Source: Cellulosimicrobium funkei (GTDB lineage: Bacteria > Actinomycetota > Actinomycetes > Actinomycetales > Cellulomonadaceae). From it: a stretch of 59,378 nt of DNA. The stretch is taken from the NCBI RefSeq assembly GCF_001019615.1, contig NZ_JNBQ01000021.1, positions 1 to 59,378 of the forward strand, written 5' to 3'. This document shows positions 1-7,922 of the stretch, piece after piece; within the stretch, counting starts at the first letter, position 1, and every line of letters begins with the position of its first letter. The notes beneath the pieces were generated by a model, which was not told where the DNA came from, did no database searches, and saw only the letters and a list, made by a program, of their open reading frames with translations. The translations under genes and the position numbers were made by a program.

Positions 1-2
1 CG

Positions 3-695
3 TCGGGCGCCCCGGTGCCGTCGGGCGCCCCGGTGCCACCCCCGGCCGCCGCGGCCGAACCGGGCTTCGCACCCGAGACGTACTACGCGCCCGGGTGGCA
101 GCCCGCGCCGCCGCGCGTCGAGCCGCTCGCCGTGGCGAGCGTGCCCGCGGGCGTCGTGCTCGGACCCGTCGGGATCGGGCTCGGTGCCGCGGGGCTCTCC
201 CGCGTGCGGTCCCGCGGCACGCGCGGTCGTGGGCTCGCCGTCGCCGGCATGGTGGTGGGCGCCGTCGTCACGGTCGCGTGGACGGCGGGCGCGCTCCTCT
301 GGTGGCACGGCGAGCAGGCGCGCACGCCGCTCGCGGGCGACGTCGACGCCCCGCAGACGGTCAACGCGGTCCAGCTCGTGCTGGGGACCTGCCTCGACGA
401 GCTGCCGCCCGACGGCGAGGTGTCGCAGGTGCGGGCCGTGCCGTGCGCGGACGAGCACCGGGCGCAGGTCGTCGCCCGGACCGACCTGGGTGCGGACGAG
501 GTGTGGCCCGGACAGCAGGCCGTGGACCGCCGCGTCGCGCGCGTGTGCACGCCCGACGTGCTGGGCTCCGACGCGCCCGAGGGCGTCGAGCTCGTCGTGT
601 GGTCGCCGACCGAGGCGTCGTGGCGCGACGGCGACCGCACGGGCCTGTGCCTCGCGGCCGGGACCGACCCGCTGCCCGCCGACCTGCTCGGCTGA
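3..695 (+). CDS. DUF4190-type membrane protein with septum-formation-like domain (5' partial)
   Basis: The reading frame is open to the left edge, and the residues before the first GTG (position 15) already carry the same Ser-Gly-Ala-Pro-Val-Pro repeat, so the true start probably lies outside the window. A Pro/Ala-rich N-terminus is followed by two hydrophobic segments (roughly residues 45-65 and 75-95) separated by a basic SRVRSRGTRGRG stretch, the usual DUF4190 layout. The extracellular C-terminal part has four cysteines (CLDE, PCAD, VCTP, LCLA) and an EHRAQV motif resembling the actinobacterial septum-formation domain. Membrane location is clear. A role in envelope or division is inferred from family resemblance only. 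It converges on the TetR gene, with 23 bp between the stops. Confidence 0.6.
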   Translation, partial: SGAPVPSGAPVPPPAAAAEPGFAPETYYAPGWQPAPPRVEPLAVASVPAGVVLGPVGIGLGAAGLSRVRSRGTRGRGLAVAGMVVGAVVTVAWTAGALLWWHGEQARTPLAGDVDAPQTVNAVQLVLGTCLDELPPDGEVSQVRAVPCADEHRAQVVARTDLGADEVWPGQQAVDRRVARVCTPDVLGSDAPEGVELVVWSPTEASWRDGDRTGLCLAAGTDPLPADLLG

Positions 696-722
696 GCGCG
701 CGGAGGAGGTCCTCGCGCTCAG
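692..722. terminator. bidirectional hairpin containing both stop codons
   Basis: CTGAGCGCG (692-700), a 13-nt loop and CGCGCTCAG (714-722) form a perfect 9-bp stem. The outer bases are the TGA of the rightward gene and, on the other strand, the TGA of the leftward TetR gene. There is no T-tract, as is common in high-GC actinomycetes. Confidence 0.5.
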
Positions 723-1396
723 CGCGCGGGGGCCTCCTCGGCGAGGATGAGGCCGAGGTAGGCGCGCAGGTCGGCGGGCATGTCGACGCGCTCGGGCCGC
801 GGCCGGTCGAGCGACAGCAGCCACTGGACCTGCAGTCCGTCCATGAGCGCGATGATCTGCCGCGCCGCGACCTGCGGGTCGACGCCGTCCCGCAGGCCGC
901 CCGCGCGCGCCCTGCGGACGAGCTGCTCGCTCGTCCGCGCGACCGCCCACCGGTACCGCCGGACGAAGTACTCGTGCGCCGGGTGCTCCGGGGACGTCGC
1001 CTCGGCCGAGAGCGCCGTGAACAGCTCCACGATGTGCCGGCGGACGGCGTTGCGCTCGACCAGGTGCACGAGCGCGTCGAAGTAGTCGGTGCCGCGCGCG
1101 AGGTCGTCGTCGAGGTCCGCCTGGTCGACGGTGTCGCGGTGGTCGAGCACCGCCTCGAGGAGCGCGACCTTCGTCGGGAAGTGGTGGAGCAGGCCGGGGT
1201 GCGACATGCCCACGCGCGACGCCAGCTCGCGCAGCGAGGCGGCGTGGAAGCCGACCTCGCCGAAGAGCACGATCGCGGCCTGCAGGATCTCCTCGCGCTT
1301 GGCGCGACCCTTCGCGTACCCGCGCCCGGGGTCGGGGCTCGCGGTGCGACGGGGAGCGCCACGGTCGTGGCCGGCTCCGAGGGCCGCGCTCGTCAT
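719..1396 (-). CDS. TetR/AcrR family transcriptional regulator
   Basis: 225 residues, normal for TetR repressors. The helix-turn-helix lies at about residues 33-80 (REEILQAAIVLFGEVGFHAASLRELASR, then VGMSHPGLLHHFPTKVALLEAVL), with the typical helix-3 His-Phe-Pro-Thr-Lys ending. The rest is a helical ligand/dimer domain with a C-terminal IIALMDGLQVQWLL helix, common in regulators with aromatic or lipid-like ligands. The start at 1396 has GGAG 8 nt upstream. The ligand is unknown. Palindromes upstream of the ABC exporter (2373-2388 and 2479-2500) are possible operators for it or another regulator. Confidence 0.85.
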   Translation of the reverse strand: MTSAALGAGHDRGAPRRTASPDPGRGYAKGRAKREEILQAAIVLFGEVGFHAASLRELASRVGMSHPGLLHHFPTKVALLEAVLDHRDTVDQADLDDDLARGTDYFDALVHLVERNAVRRHIVELFTALSAEATSPEHPAHEYFVRRYRWAVARTSEQLVRRARAGGLRDGVDPQVAARQIIALMDGLQVQWLLSLDRPRPERVDMPADLRAYLGLILAEEAPAR

Positions 1397-1500
1397 GGGT
1401 CGTGCTCCGTCCGTCGTCCGAGAGAGAGAACCCTACCGACCGCGGCAGGCCCCCGACGCGCGCCGACCGGCTTTCACCCGCCCGGCCCTGCCCGCGGCGC

Positions 1501-2307
1501 TCAGGACGTCGGAGCGAGCGTGGCCTCGGCCTCGTCCTCGGTGCTCGGGGTCGGCCCCGGCACGGTGCCGGACGGCCGGTCCGTGGCCGACGGCGGCGCG
1601 GGCTCGGTCGGAGCGGTCCCGCCCGGGTCCGCGGACTCCTCGTCACCGCCGTCCGGAGCGGCCGCGAGCGCCTCGGCCGTCGCGGCGGTCACGGCGCCGT
1701 CGCCAGGAAGGCCGTTCGCCTCTTGGAAGGCGCGCAGCGCTGCCCGGGTCGCCTCGTCCAGCGTGCCGGTGACCGCGACGTCCGCGCCGTGCACGCGGAG
1801 GCGTTCCTGGACCCAGGAGACGGACGCCGCGTCGGGCTCGGTCGTGGGTGCCGGGGTCGTCGGCGCGGGCTCCGGCGCGGTGCCGCTCGGCGCGGCGGAG
1901 GGCTCCGTGGTCGGCGCGGGGTCGGCCGACGAGGGCGGCGCGTCCGTCTCGTCCACCGAGGGTCGGGGCGCCGGCGTCGTGGCGGGGTCGGCGCCGTCCG
2001 CCGGGTCGTGGGTGTGGTCCGGCGGCGGGATGCGCGTCACCTCGGGGCGGGGAGCGTCGGGGCGGGGCGTGACGGCCGGGACGCCGTCCTCGACAGCGGT
2101 CCCGCCATCGGCCGAGGCACCGACGACGACGGCCTCGCCACCTCCGGTCGCGGCGCCCACCATCCCGGCCACCGCCACGACGAGGGTCACCGCGCCGGCC
2201 CCCGCGGCGACCGTGACCCACGGCGTGGCGGCGCGGCGCTCGACGGACGTCGTCGGGGCGACGCGGCCGTCCTCCGGGGGTCCGGTCAGGCCATGACGTC
2301 GGCGCAC
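1501..2307 (-). CDS. Membrane-anchored peptidoglycan-binding domain protein
   Basis: I chose the GTG at 2307 because AAGGAGG lies 4 nt upstream. The 268-residue product has a short cytoplasmic N-terminus, one hydrophobic segment (about residues 30-55, TVAAGAGAVTLVVAVAGMVG), a long Pro/Thr/Asp-rich linker and a peptidoglycan-binding type 1 domain near residues 165-225 (VQERLRVHGADVAVTG, then LDEATRAALRAFQEANGL). This points to a cell-wall-attached protein, but no catalytic domain is visible. The C-terminal tail is again acidic and Pro-rich. It diverges from the ABC exporter operon across a 296-bp gap. Confidence 0.7.
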   Translation of the reverse strand: MRRRHGLTGPPEDGRVAPTTSVERRAATPWVTVAAGAGAVTLVVAVAGMVGAATGGGEAVVVGASADGGTAVEDGVPAVTPRPDAPRPEVTRIPPPDHTHDPADGADPATTPAPRPSVDETDAPPSSADPAPTTEPSAAPSGTAPEPAPTTPAPTTEPDAASVSWVQERLRVHGADVAVTGTLDEATRAALRAFQEANGLPGDGAVTAATAEALAAAPDGGDEESADPGGTAPTEPAPPSATDRPSGTVPGPTPSTEDEAEATLAPTS

Positions 2308-2372
2308 GTCGCCTCCTTCCAGGGCGGTCGAGGACCGGCGGACGACGCGTGGCGCTGCCCGCCAGAACGGTC

Positions 2373-2388
2373 GGGTGGACGTCCACCC
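2373..2388. promoter_or_regulatory. perfect 16-bp palindrome, candidate operator
   Basis: GGGTGGACGTCCACCC is a perfect palindrome in the 296-bp divergent gap between the peptidoglycan-binding protein and the ABC exporter. It is 216 bp from the exporter start and 66 bp from the other gene, so it could act on either promoter. Confidence 0.4.
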
Positions 2389-2478
2389 TGCCCCATGGCC
2401 CGGCCGGATGTCACGCCCGGCCCCCTCACCTGCGACGACACGGCGCCGGCGGTCGCGGGTCCACGTCCGGACCGACCC

Positions 2479-2500
2479 GGTTGCGACGAAGGTCGCAACC
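2479..2500. promoter_or_regulatory. TetR-like operator palindrome
   Basis: GGTTGCGAC, a 4-bp spacer and GTCGCAACC form a perfect 9-bp inverted repeat 104 bp upstream of the ABC ATPase start. Its size and symmetry suit a TetR-family dimer. A TetR gene lies 1.1 kb to the left. The pairing is inference. Confidence 0.4.
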
Positions 2501-2603
2501 CAGGTTCCGCCCTGCGCCGCAAGACCCGGGGACCGCCCGCGCGACAGCCTGGTGGGGCACCGCGCGGGAGGCCCGTGCGGCACGCATCGAGGAAGGGACC
2601 GGC

Positions 2604-3317
2604 ATGACCACCATCCACGTCTCCGGGCTGCGCAAGACCTACGGGGCGTTCGACGCCGTGCACGACGTGACGTTCACGGCCGCGCCGGGTCGCGTCGTCG
2701 GGCTGCTCGGGCCGAACGGCGCCGGGAAGTCGACGACGCTGCACGTCCTGCTGGGGCTGGCCGCCGCGACCGCGGGGAGCGCGACGTTCGACGGTCGCGC
2801 GTTCGCGGACCTGGCGCATCCCGCCCGCACCGTCGGCGCCCTGCTCGACGCCGGCGGCCTCCACCCCGGGCGCACGGGCCGTGACCACCTGAGGGTGCTC
2901 GCCGCGGCCGGCCGGATCCCGTCGGGGCGCGTCGACGACGTGCTCGCGCTCGTCGGCATGGCGCCCGCCGCCGACCGGCGCGTGCGGACGTACTCGCTCG
3001 GGATGCGGCAGCGCATCGGCATCGCCGCCGCGCTGCTCGGCGACCCGGAGGTGCTCGTGCTCGACGAGCCCGCCAACGGGCTCGACCCGGCGGGCATGCG
3101 CTGGCTGCGCGACCTGGTGCGCGCGTTCGCCGACGACGGCGGCACGGTGCTCCTCGCGAGCCACGTGCTGACCGAGGTGCGGCAGGTCGCGGACGACCTG
3201 GTCGTCGTCGGGCAGGGCCGCGTCGTCGCCGACGGGCCGCTCGACGACCTGCTCCGCGGGGAGTCCTTGGAGGACTTCTACCTCGACCTGACCGCCACGA
3301 CCGAAGGGGTGCGCTGA
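2604..3317 (+). CDS. ABC transporter ATP-binding protein (ABC-2 exporter type)
   Basis: 237 residues starting at the ATG after GAGGAAGGG. All ABC ATPase motifs are present: Walker A GPNGAGKSTT (about residue 39), signature YSLGMRQRIGIA, Walker B VLVLDEPANGLDP and the H-loop ASHVL. The short single-domain form with an adjacent ABC-2 permease is typical of exporters for peptides, antibiotics or lipids and of immunity transporters. Its stop overlaps the permease ATG by one base (TGATG), so the two are translationally coupled. A histidine kinase/response regulator pair follows, an arrangement often seen when the sensor controls the exporter. The substrate is not deducible. Confidence 0.9.
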   Translation: MTTIHVSGLRKTYGAFDAVHDVTFTAAPGRVVGLLGPNGAGKSTTLHVLLGLAAATAGSATFDGRAFADLAHPARTVGALLDAGGLHPGRTGRDHLRVLAAAGRIPSGRVDDVLALVGMAPAADRRVRTYSLGMRQRIGIAAALLGDPEVLVLDEPANGLDPAGMRWLRDLVRAFADDGGTVLLASHVLTEVRQVADDLVVVGQGRVVADGPLDDLLRGESLEDFYLDLTATTEGVR

Positions 3318-4210
3318 TGTACCGCGCCGAGATGCTCAAGCTCCGCACGACCCGCGCGACGTGGGTCGTCGCGGCCGTCGCCGTCGCCGGGATGCTCGTC
3401 GTCCAGGCCTTCACCCTCCTGCTGCCCACGATCCTGCGGGGCACCGAGGCGCTCGGTGGCGGCCCGACCGTCGGCTTCCAGGCGTCGCCCGAGATGCTCG
3501 AGGACCTGGCACCCGACCTCGGCGCGCTCACCGACGCCGCCCAGCCCGCGTTCCAGCGCGGCATGCTCGACCTGCTCGGCAACGGGCTCAACGGCTCGGG
3601 GTCGGTCGGCGTCGCGACCCTGTGCATGCTGCTGCTCGGCGTGCTCGCCGTGACGACGGACTTCCGCACGGGCGGCATCGTGCCGACGGCGCTCGTCCAG
3701 CCGTCGCGGCTGCGCATCCTCGCGGCCAAGGCCGGCGCGACGGCGACCGTCGCCCTCGGGGTGGGCGTGGTGCTCGCCGTGGTCGGCGCCCTGGGTCTCA
3801 CCGTCGCGATCGTCACGACCCCGGGCGCGACGCTCGCGCTCGGTCCCGGCGAGGTCCTCGGCGTGTGGGCGCGCGGCCTCGCGGTCCTCGTCCTCCTCAC
3901 CTGGTTCGGGCTGGGAGTCGGGACGCTCGTGCGCGGCCAGGTGGCCGCCGTCGTGACCGTCGCGGCGCTCGCGCTCGCCGAGCCCATCGTCCGGGGCGCC
4001 GTCACCCTGCTGTCGGGCGGCGAGTCCGCCGCGGCCGAGTGGCTGCCCCTGGGCCTGGGCGCCCTCGCCTCGACGGGGCAGTCCGGCGCGGCGCTCCTGG
4101 GCGGTGCCGCACCGCTGGGGACGCTCGCCGCGCTCGCGGGGCTCGTCGCCTGGGTCGCGGTGCTCCTCGGGAGCGGCGCCCTCACGCTCCAGCGCCGCGA
4201 CCTGGTCTGA
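3317..4210 (+). CDS. ABC-2 type transporter permease
   Basis: 297 residues with about six hydrophobic segments: an N-terminal helix (WVVAAVAVAGMLVVQAFTLLL), a long extracellular loop, then helices near residues 95-110, 135-165, 190-210, 215-235 and 260-290. This is the half-transporter partner of the preceding ATPase. It begins MYRAEMLKLRTTRATW, a common ABC-2 permease opening in which a basic, amphipathic N-terminus precedes the first membrane span. It overlaps the ATPase stop by one base. The stop is followed within 10 bp by the 21-nt repeat array at 4219-4327, which may end the transcript. Confidence 0.85.
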   Translation: MYRAEMLKLRTTRATWVVAAVAVAGMLVVQAFTLLLPTILRGTEALGGGPTVGFQASPEMLEDLAPDLGALTDAAQPAFQRGMLDLLGNGLNGSGSVGVATLCMLLLGVLAVTTDFRTGGIVPTALVQPSRLRILAAKAGATATVALGVGVVLAVVGALGLTVAIVTTPGATLALGPGEVLGVWARGLAVLVLLTWFGLGVGTLVRGQVAAVVTVAALALAEPIVRGAVTLLSGGESAAAEWLPLGLGALASTGQSGAALLGGAAPLGTLAALAGLVAWVAVLLGSGALTLQRRDLV

Positions 4211-4218
4211 CGACCGCT

Positions 4219-4327
4219 GAGGCAGAGGCCTGGTATCGCGAGGTAGAGGCGCGGTCACCCTTCCGGTCGACCACGCCTCTGCCTCGGTGGACCGGGCCCC
4301 TACCGCGGTGGACCAGGCCTCTACCTC
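4219..4327. repeat. inverted/direct array of five 21-nt units
   Basis: Three head-to-tail 21-nt units start at 4265, 4286 and 4307, of the form GGTGGACC-(A/G)GGCC-(T/C)CTACC-NC. Two more units in inverted orientation lie at 4219-4239 and 4240-4260 (GAGGCAGAGGCCTGGT and GAGGTAGAGGCGCGGTC). The two halves can fold on each other into one long stem. It sits between the permease stop and the histidine kinase. Confidence 0.7.
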
Positions 4328-4404
4328 GCGGCCGGGGCGGCGCACCCCCGTAGGGTGGGCAGGCTTACCGACCCGTCCGTCCCCGTCGCCCCTTGGAGGA
4401 GATC

Positions 4405-5715
4405 GTGACCGAGGCCCTGCGCCGCGCGCTCGACCGGGTCGGCGTGCGCACCGACACCGGTCGCGACGCCGTGCTCGCCGGGGTCGTCGCCGTCGCGACC
4501 GTCGTGCTGTTCCTCGGCATCGAGCGCGTGCTCGCAACGGACGTCGGCGCGACGTTCGGCGCGGGGCCGGGTGCCGTGATCGTCACCCCCGGGGCCCGCG
4601 CGACCGTGCTCGCGCTCGTCGTGCTCCAGGCGGCGACCCTGACGTTCCGCCGTCGGGCACCGCTGGCGTGCCTCGCGCTCGCCGTGGCGGCCCAGGTCGC
4701 GATCACCGTGCTCCTGCCGCCGTACGTCGGCTTCCAGGCCCCCGCGACCCTCGTCGCCGCCTACTCCGCCGGGGCGTACGCGCCGCGCCGCACGCGCCTG
4801 GCCGCGCCCGCGGCCGCGGCCGTCGCGCAGGTCGTGCTCGTCTTCGCGCTCGGGGGGTTCGCCGTCCCCGCCGCGACCGGGCCCGCGCAGCACGCGCTCC
4901 AGGTGGGCGGCGCGCTGCTCTCCGCGCTGCTCACGTTCGTCGGGGCGGCGCTGGTCGGCTCGTACGTCGCGACGCGTCGCGAGCTCGTCGCCGAGCTGCG
5001 CGACCGGGTGCGACGCGCCGAGCGCGAGCGCGAGGCGCTCGCCGCCCAGGCGGTCCTCGAGGAGCGGGCGCGCATGGCCCGCGAGCTGCACGACGTCGCG
5101 GCCCACCACCTCTCGGGCATCGTGGTCCAGGCGTCCGCCGCCGAGCGGCTCGTCGACGCCGATCCTGAGCGTGCCAAGGAGTCGGTGCGCTGGATCCGCG
5201 CGCAGGGGCGCGAGACGCTCGACGACCTGCGCCTCGTGGTCGGCATCCTGCGAGGCCGCGACGACGAGGACGGCGCCGAGCGCGAGGCGCCGCAGCCGAC
5301 GCTCGCGGAGGTCCCGGCCCTCCTCGACACGGCGCGCTCCGCGGGCACCGTCGTCACGGTCGAGACCGACGGCAGCCCGTGGGAACCGACGCCGAGCACC
5401 CAGATCGCCGTCTACCGCGTGCTCCAGGAGGCGCTCGCCAACGCGCGCCGGCACGCGCCGGGCCGGCCCGTGGCCGTGCGGTTCGCGTGGTCTGCCGCGG
5501 ACCTCGTCCTCACCGTGCGCAACCCGGCGGCGGGCACGGTGCCGGCCGCCGACCCGCAGACCGGTCACGGGCTCGTCGGCATGCGCGAGCGGGCGGTCGT
5601 GCTCGGCGGCTCGCTCGACGCGCGGCGCGCCCCGGACGGGGCGTGGCTCGTGCGCCTCACCGTGCCGCGCGCACCAGCGCGCGACTCCCGCACCGCCGAC
5701 CAGGAGGTCTCGTGA
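4405..5715 (+). CDS. Sensor histidine kinase (HisKA_3 / NarX-LiaS type)
   Basis: 436 residues from the GTG at 4405, chosen because GGAGGAG lies just upstream. The N-terminal half has five or six hydrophobic segments (residues about 18-180) and no large external sensor domain. A short coiled-coil ([14 protein letters not shown]) leads to the HisKA_3 dimerisation box [12 protein letters not shown], with phospho-acceptor His229. The ATPase domain shows an N-box ([11 protein letters not shown]) and a G-box ([11 protein letters not shown]). A TAGGGT -10-like box lies at 4351-4356. It overlaps the response regulator by 4 bp. Its stimulus is unknown; the exporter just upstream is the obvious candidate target. 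Confidence 0.9.
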   Translation: MTEALRRALDRVGVRTDTGRDAVLAGVVAVATVVLFLGIERVLATDVGATFGAGPGAVIVTPGARATVLALVVLQAATLTFRRRAPLACLALAVAAQVAITVLLPPYVGFQAPATLVAAYSAGAYAPRRTRLAAPAAAAVAQVVLVFALGGFAVPAATGPAQHALQVGGALLSALLTFVGAALVGSYVATRRELVAELRDRVRRAEREREALAAQAVLEERARMARELHDVAAHHLSGIVVQASAAERLVDADPERAKESVRWIRAQGRETLDDLRLVVGILRGRDDEDGAEREAPQPTLAEVPALLDTARSAGTVVTVETDGSPWEPTPSTQIAVYRVLQEALANARRHAPGRPVAVRFAWSAADLVLTVRNPAAGTVPAADPQTGHGLVGMRERAVVLGGSLDARRAPDGAWLVRLTVPRAPARDSRTADQEVS

Positions 5716-6371
5716 CGCGCGTCGTGCTCGTGGACGACCAGGCCGTCGTCCGCGCCGGGTTCACCGTCATCCTCGAGAGCGAGGGGATCGAGGTCGTCGG
5801 CGAGGCCTCGAACGGTGCCGACGCCGTCCGCGTCGCGCGTCGCGAGCGGCCCGACGTCGTGTGCATGGACGTGCGCATGCCCGGCGGCGACGGGATCACG
5901 GCCACGCGCGCGCTCGCCGGTCCGGACGTCGTCGACCCGGTGCCCGTGCTCGTGGTGAGCACGTTCGACCTCGACGACTACGTGTTCGGCGCCCTGGAGG
6001 CCGGCGCGAGCGGGTTCCTGCTCAAGGACGCCGAGCCGGACGTGCTCGTCGACGCCGTGCGCCGCGTGGCGGCCGGGGACGGCCTGGTCGACCAGTCCCT
6101 CACGCGACGGGTCATCGGCGAGTTCGCGCGCCGTCGCGCGCCCGTCTCCCGGGACGACGACGCGGCCGCGCTCCTCACCCGGCGCGAGCTCGACATCGTC
6201 GGCCTGCTGTGCCGCGGGTCGTCCAACGCGGAGATCGCGACGGCCCTGTTCCTCGAGCCGAGCACCGTGAAGTCGCACCTGAGCCGGGCCATGACCAAGA
6301 CCGGGGCGCGCGACCGCGTGCAGCTCGTCGTCTGGGCGTTCCGGCACGGGGTCGTCGACCCCGCCGGCTGA
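5712..6371 (+). CDS. NarL/FixJ-family response regulator
   Basis: 219 residues from a GTG that overlaps the kinase stop (GTGA), with AGGAGG 5 nt before it. The receiver domain (1-125) has the acidic pair DD near residue 9, phospho-acceptor Asp53 ([11 protein letters not shown]), the conserved Thr/Ser (VVSTFD) and Lys (LLKDAEP). The C-terminal LuxR-type HTH (about 150-210) reads [35 protein letters not shown], with a stretch of Asp residues in the linker. It forms a cognate pair with the upstream kinase and probably regulates the ABC exporter. Confidence 0.92.
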   Translation: MTRVVLVDDQAVVRAGFTVILESEGIEVVGEASNGADAVRVARRERPDVVCMDVRMPGGDGITATRALAGPDVVDPVPVLVVSTFDLDDYVFGALEAGASGFLLKDAEPDVLVDAVRRVAAGDGLVDQSLTRRVIGEFARRRAPVSRDDDAAALLTRRELDIVGLLCRGSSNAEIATALFLEPSTVKSHLSRAMTKTGARDRVQLVVWAFRHGVVDPAG

Positions 6372-6378
6372 CGTCAGC
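6367..6378. terminator. 12-bp palindrome formed by the two stop codons
   Basis: GCTGACGTCAGC is a perfect palindrome. It contains the TGA of the rightward response regulator (6369-6371) and the TGA of the leftward DUF2071 gene (6374-6376), leaving two bases between the genes. As a terminator it would be short. Confidence 0.35.
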
Positions 6379-7180
6379 GGACGGGCCGCGGAAGCGCGAA
6401 CCGTGCGTGCACCGGCGCGGCCACGTGCACGAGGTCGGGACCTGCGGGCGGCAGCCCGAGGCGGTCGAGCACGTCCGTGTCGAGCGCGTCGAGCGTGCCG
6501 CGCCGCAGCGTCCACGGCTCGTGCACGACCGGGAACCGCCACAGCCGTCCGGCCCGCACGCCGTACGCGTTCCAGCGTGCGGTGAGCCACCGCACGAGGC
6601 CCGACGACGCGTCGACCTCCTCGTGCGCGCGCACGTCGGCGCGGAGGGTGAGGTCGCGCAGCCCCGGGTGCTCGTGCGGGACGCGCAGGGGCCCCCGACC
6701 CGCCGAGCGGAACCGGTAGCGCACCGCCGCCGGCGGGCCGACGCGGTCGCCGCGCGCGTGCACCACCGCGCCGGCCGGGTGGTACGGGACGCCCGCCGCG
6801 CGCGTCGCGGCGACGAACGCGCGCGACGTGGCCCACAGGCCGAGGAACCACACGCCCTCGGTGCCCGCACGGTCGCGCACGTACACGCGGACGTTGAGCT
6901 CGGGGAACGTCGACCACGCGCCGAGCGCGGGCAGGGGCGGGACCCGGACGTCCGCCATGACGAACGGGACCACGCCGAGCCACGTCGTCCCGCCGACCTC
7001 CTGCACGGTGAGGCCGGGCGGGAGCCAGCCCTGCACGACGGCGGGGTCGGCGCGCCAGTGGAGGAACGTCAGCGCCTCCCAGCGCTGCGCGTTCACGACG
7101 ATCCGCGGGACCCGGTGCGGCGCGGCTGCCGGCCCCGGCGCCGCGGGGTCGGGCGCGGGCGGGACCGGACGGTCGGTCAC
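6374..7180 (-). CDS. DUF2071 / YqjF-family protein
   Basis: 268 residues from the GTG at 7180. The family core is clear: NAQRWEALTFLHWRADPAVVQGWLPPGL near the start, VGGTTWLGVVPFVMADVRVP, FPELNVRVYV, and GVWFLGLWATSRAFVAATRAAGVPYH. Members are soluble, acetoacetate-decarboxylase-like beta proteins without an established reaction. The start overlaps the stop of the upstream glycosylase gene by 4 bp (GTGA), so it is translationally coupled to a DNA-repair gene. The functional link is not obvious. Confidence 0.85.
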   Translation of the reverse strand: MTDRPVPPAPDPAAPGPAAAPHRVPRIVVNAQRWEALTFLHWRADPAVVQGWLPPGLTVQEVGGTTWLGVVPFVMADVRVPPLPALGAWSTFPELNVRVYVRDRAGTEGVWFLGLWATSRAFVAATRAAGVPYHPAGAVVHARGDRVGPPAAVRYRFRSAGRGPLRVPHEHPGLRDLTLRADVRAHEEVDASSGLVRWLTARWNAYGVRAGRLWRFPVVHEPWTLRRGTLDALDTDVLDRLGLPPAGPDLVHVAAPVHARFALPRPVR

Positions 7181-7836
7181 CGGACGCCGGCCGCGTCGGA
7201 CGCGAGGCGGAGGTCGTCGACGAACGCGGCGAACGCCGCCTCCCGCTCGGCGCGCTCGCGCAGCCTCAGCAGCGCGGACGGGTGGGTGGTGAGGACGACG
7301 CGCGGTGCGTCGTCGACGTCGAGCACGCGCCCGCGCTCGGCGGTCACGCGCACGGGGCGACCGAGCACGGCTCGCCCCGCGGTCGCGCCCATCGCGACGA
7401 CGACGCGCGGCGCCACGGCGGCGACCTCGGCGGTGAGCCACGGGAGGCACGCCCGCACGTGCGCGACGTCCGGGCTCTTGTGCAGGCGGCGCTTGCCGCG
7501 CTCCTCGAACCGGAAGTGCTTCACGGCGTTCGTCAGGTAGACGTCGTCGGCGGACAGCCCGGCGGCGTCGAGGGCCTCGTCGAGGAGACGGCCCGCGGGA
7601 CCGACGAACGGCTCGCCCTCGCGGTCCTCCCGGTCGCCCGGCTGCTCCCCGACGAGCACCAGCCGGGCGCGCTCGGGACCGCGCGAGAACACGACCTGCG
7701 TGGCGTCCGCCCACAGCTCGCACCCGTGGCACTCCCGCGCCGCCCGGGCGAGCGCGTCGACGTCGCTCGCGGCACGACCGCGCGGGAGCCACTCCTGCGC
7801 GCCGGGTCGCTCCGGAGCCGGTCGTCGGGTGCCCAT
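7177..7836 (-). CDS. UdgX-type uracil-DNA glycosylase
   Basis: 219 residues. Family motif A is GEQPGDREDREGEPFVGPAG (residues about 63-82) and the C-terminal motif is TTHPSALLR. The loop GKRRLHKSP (KRRLH at 115-119) matches the KRRIH loop unique to UdgX; in the mycobacterial enzyme its His forms a covalent bond to uracil-containing DNA, here His119. CHGC supplies two iron-sulfur cysteines (36, 39) and AHVRAC a third (130). I see no fourth cysteine; the strand after it reads VVVAMG. I chose the ATG at 7836, although the ribosome site is weak. It is followed by the overlapping DUF2071 gene. Confidence 0.88.
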   Translation of the reverse strand: MGTRRPAPERPGAQEWLPRGRAASDVDALARAARECHGCELWADATQVVFSRGPERARLVLVGEQPGDREDREGEPFVGPAGRLLDEALDAAGLSADDVYLTNAVKHFRFEERGKRRLHKSPDVAHVRACLPWLTAEVAAVAPRVVVAMGATAGRAVLGRPVRVTAERGRVLDVDDAPRVVLTTHPSALLRLRERAEREAAFAAFVDDLRLASDAAGVR

Positions 7837-7922
7837 GGGCTCACGGTGCAGCACCGGACGCCGGCTCGCACCCCGCTCGCACGTGCCCGCGCGTCCGCGG
7901 GCCGTGACGGTCGACGCCGGGC

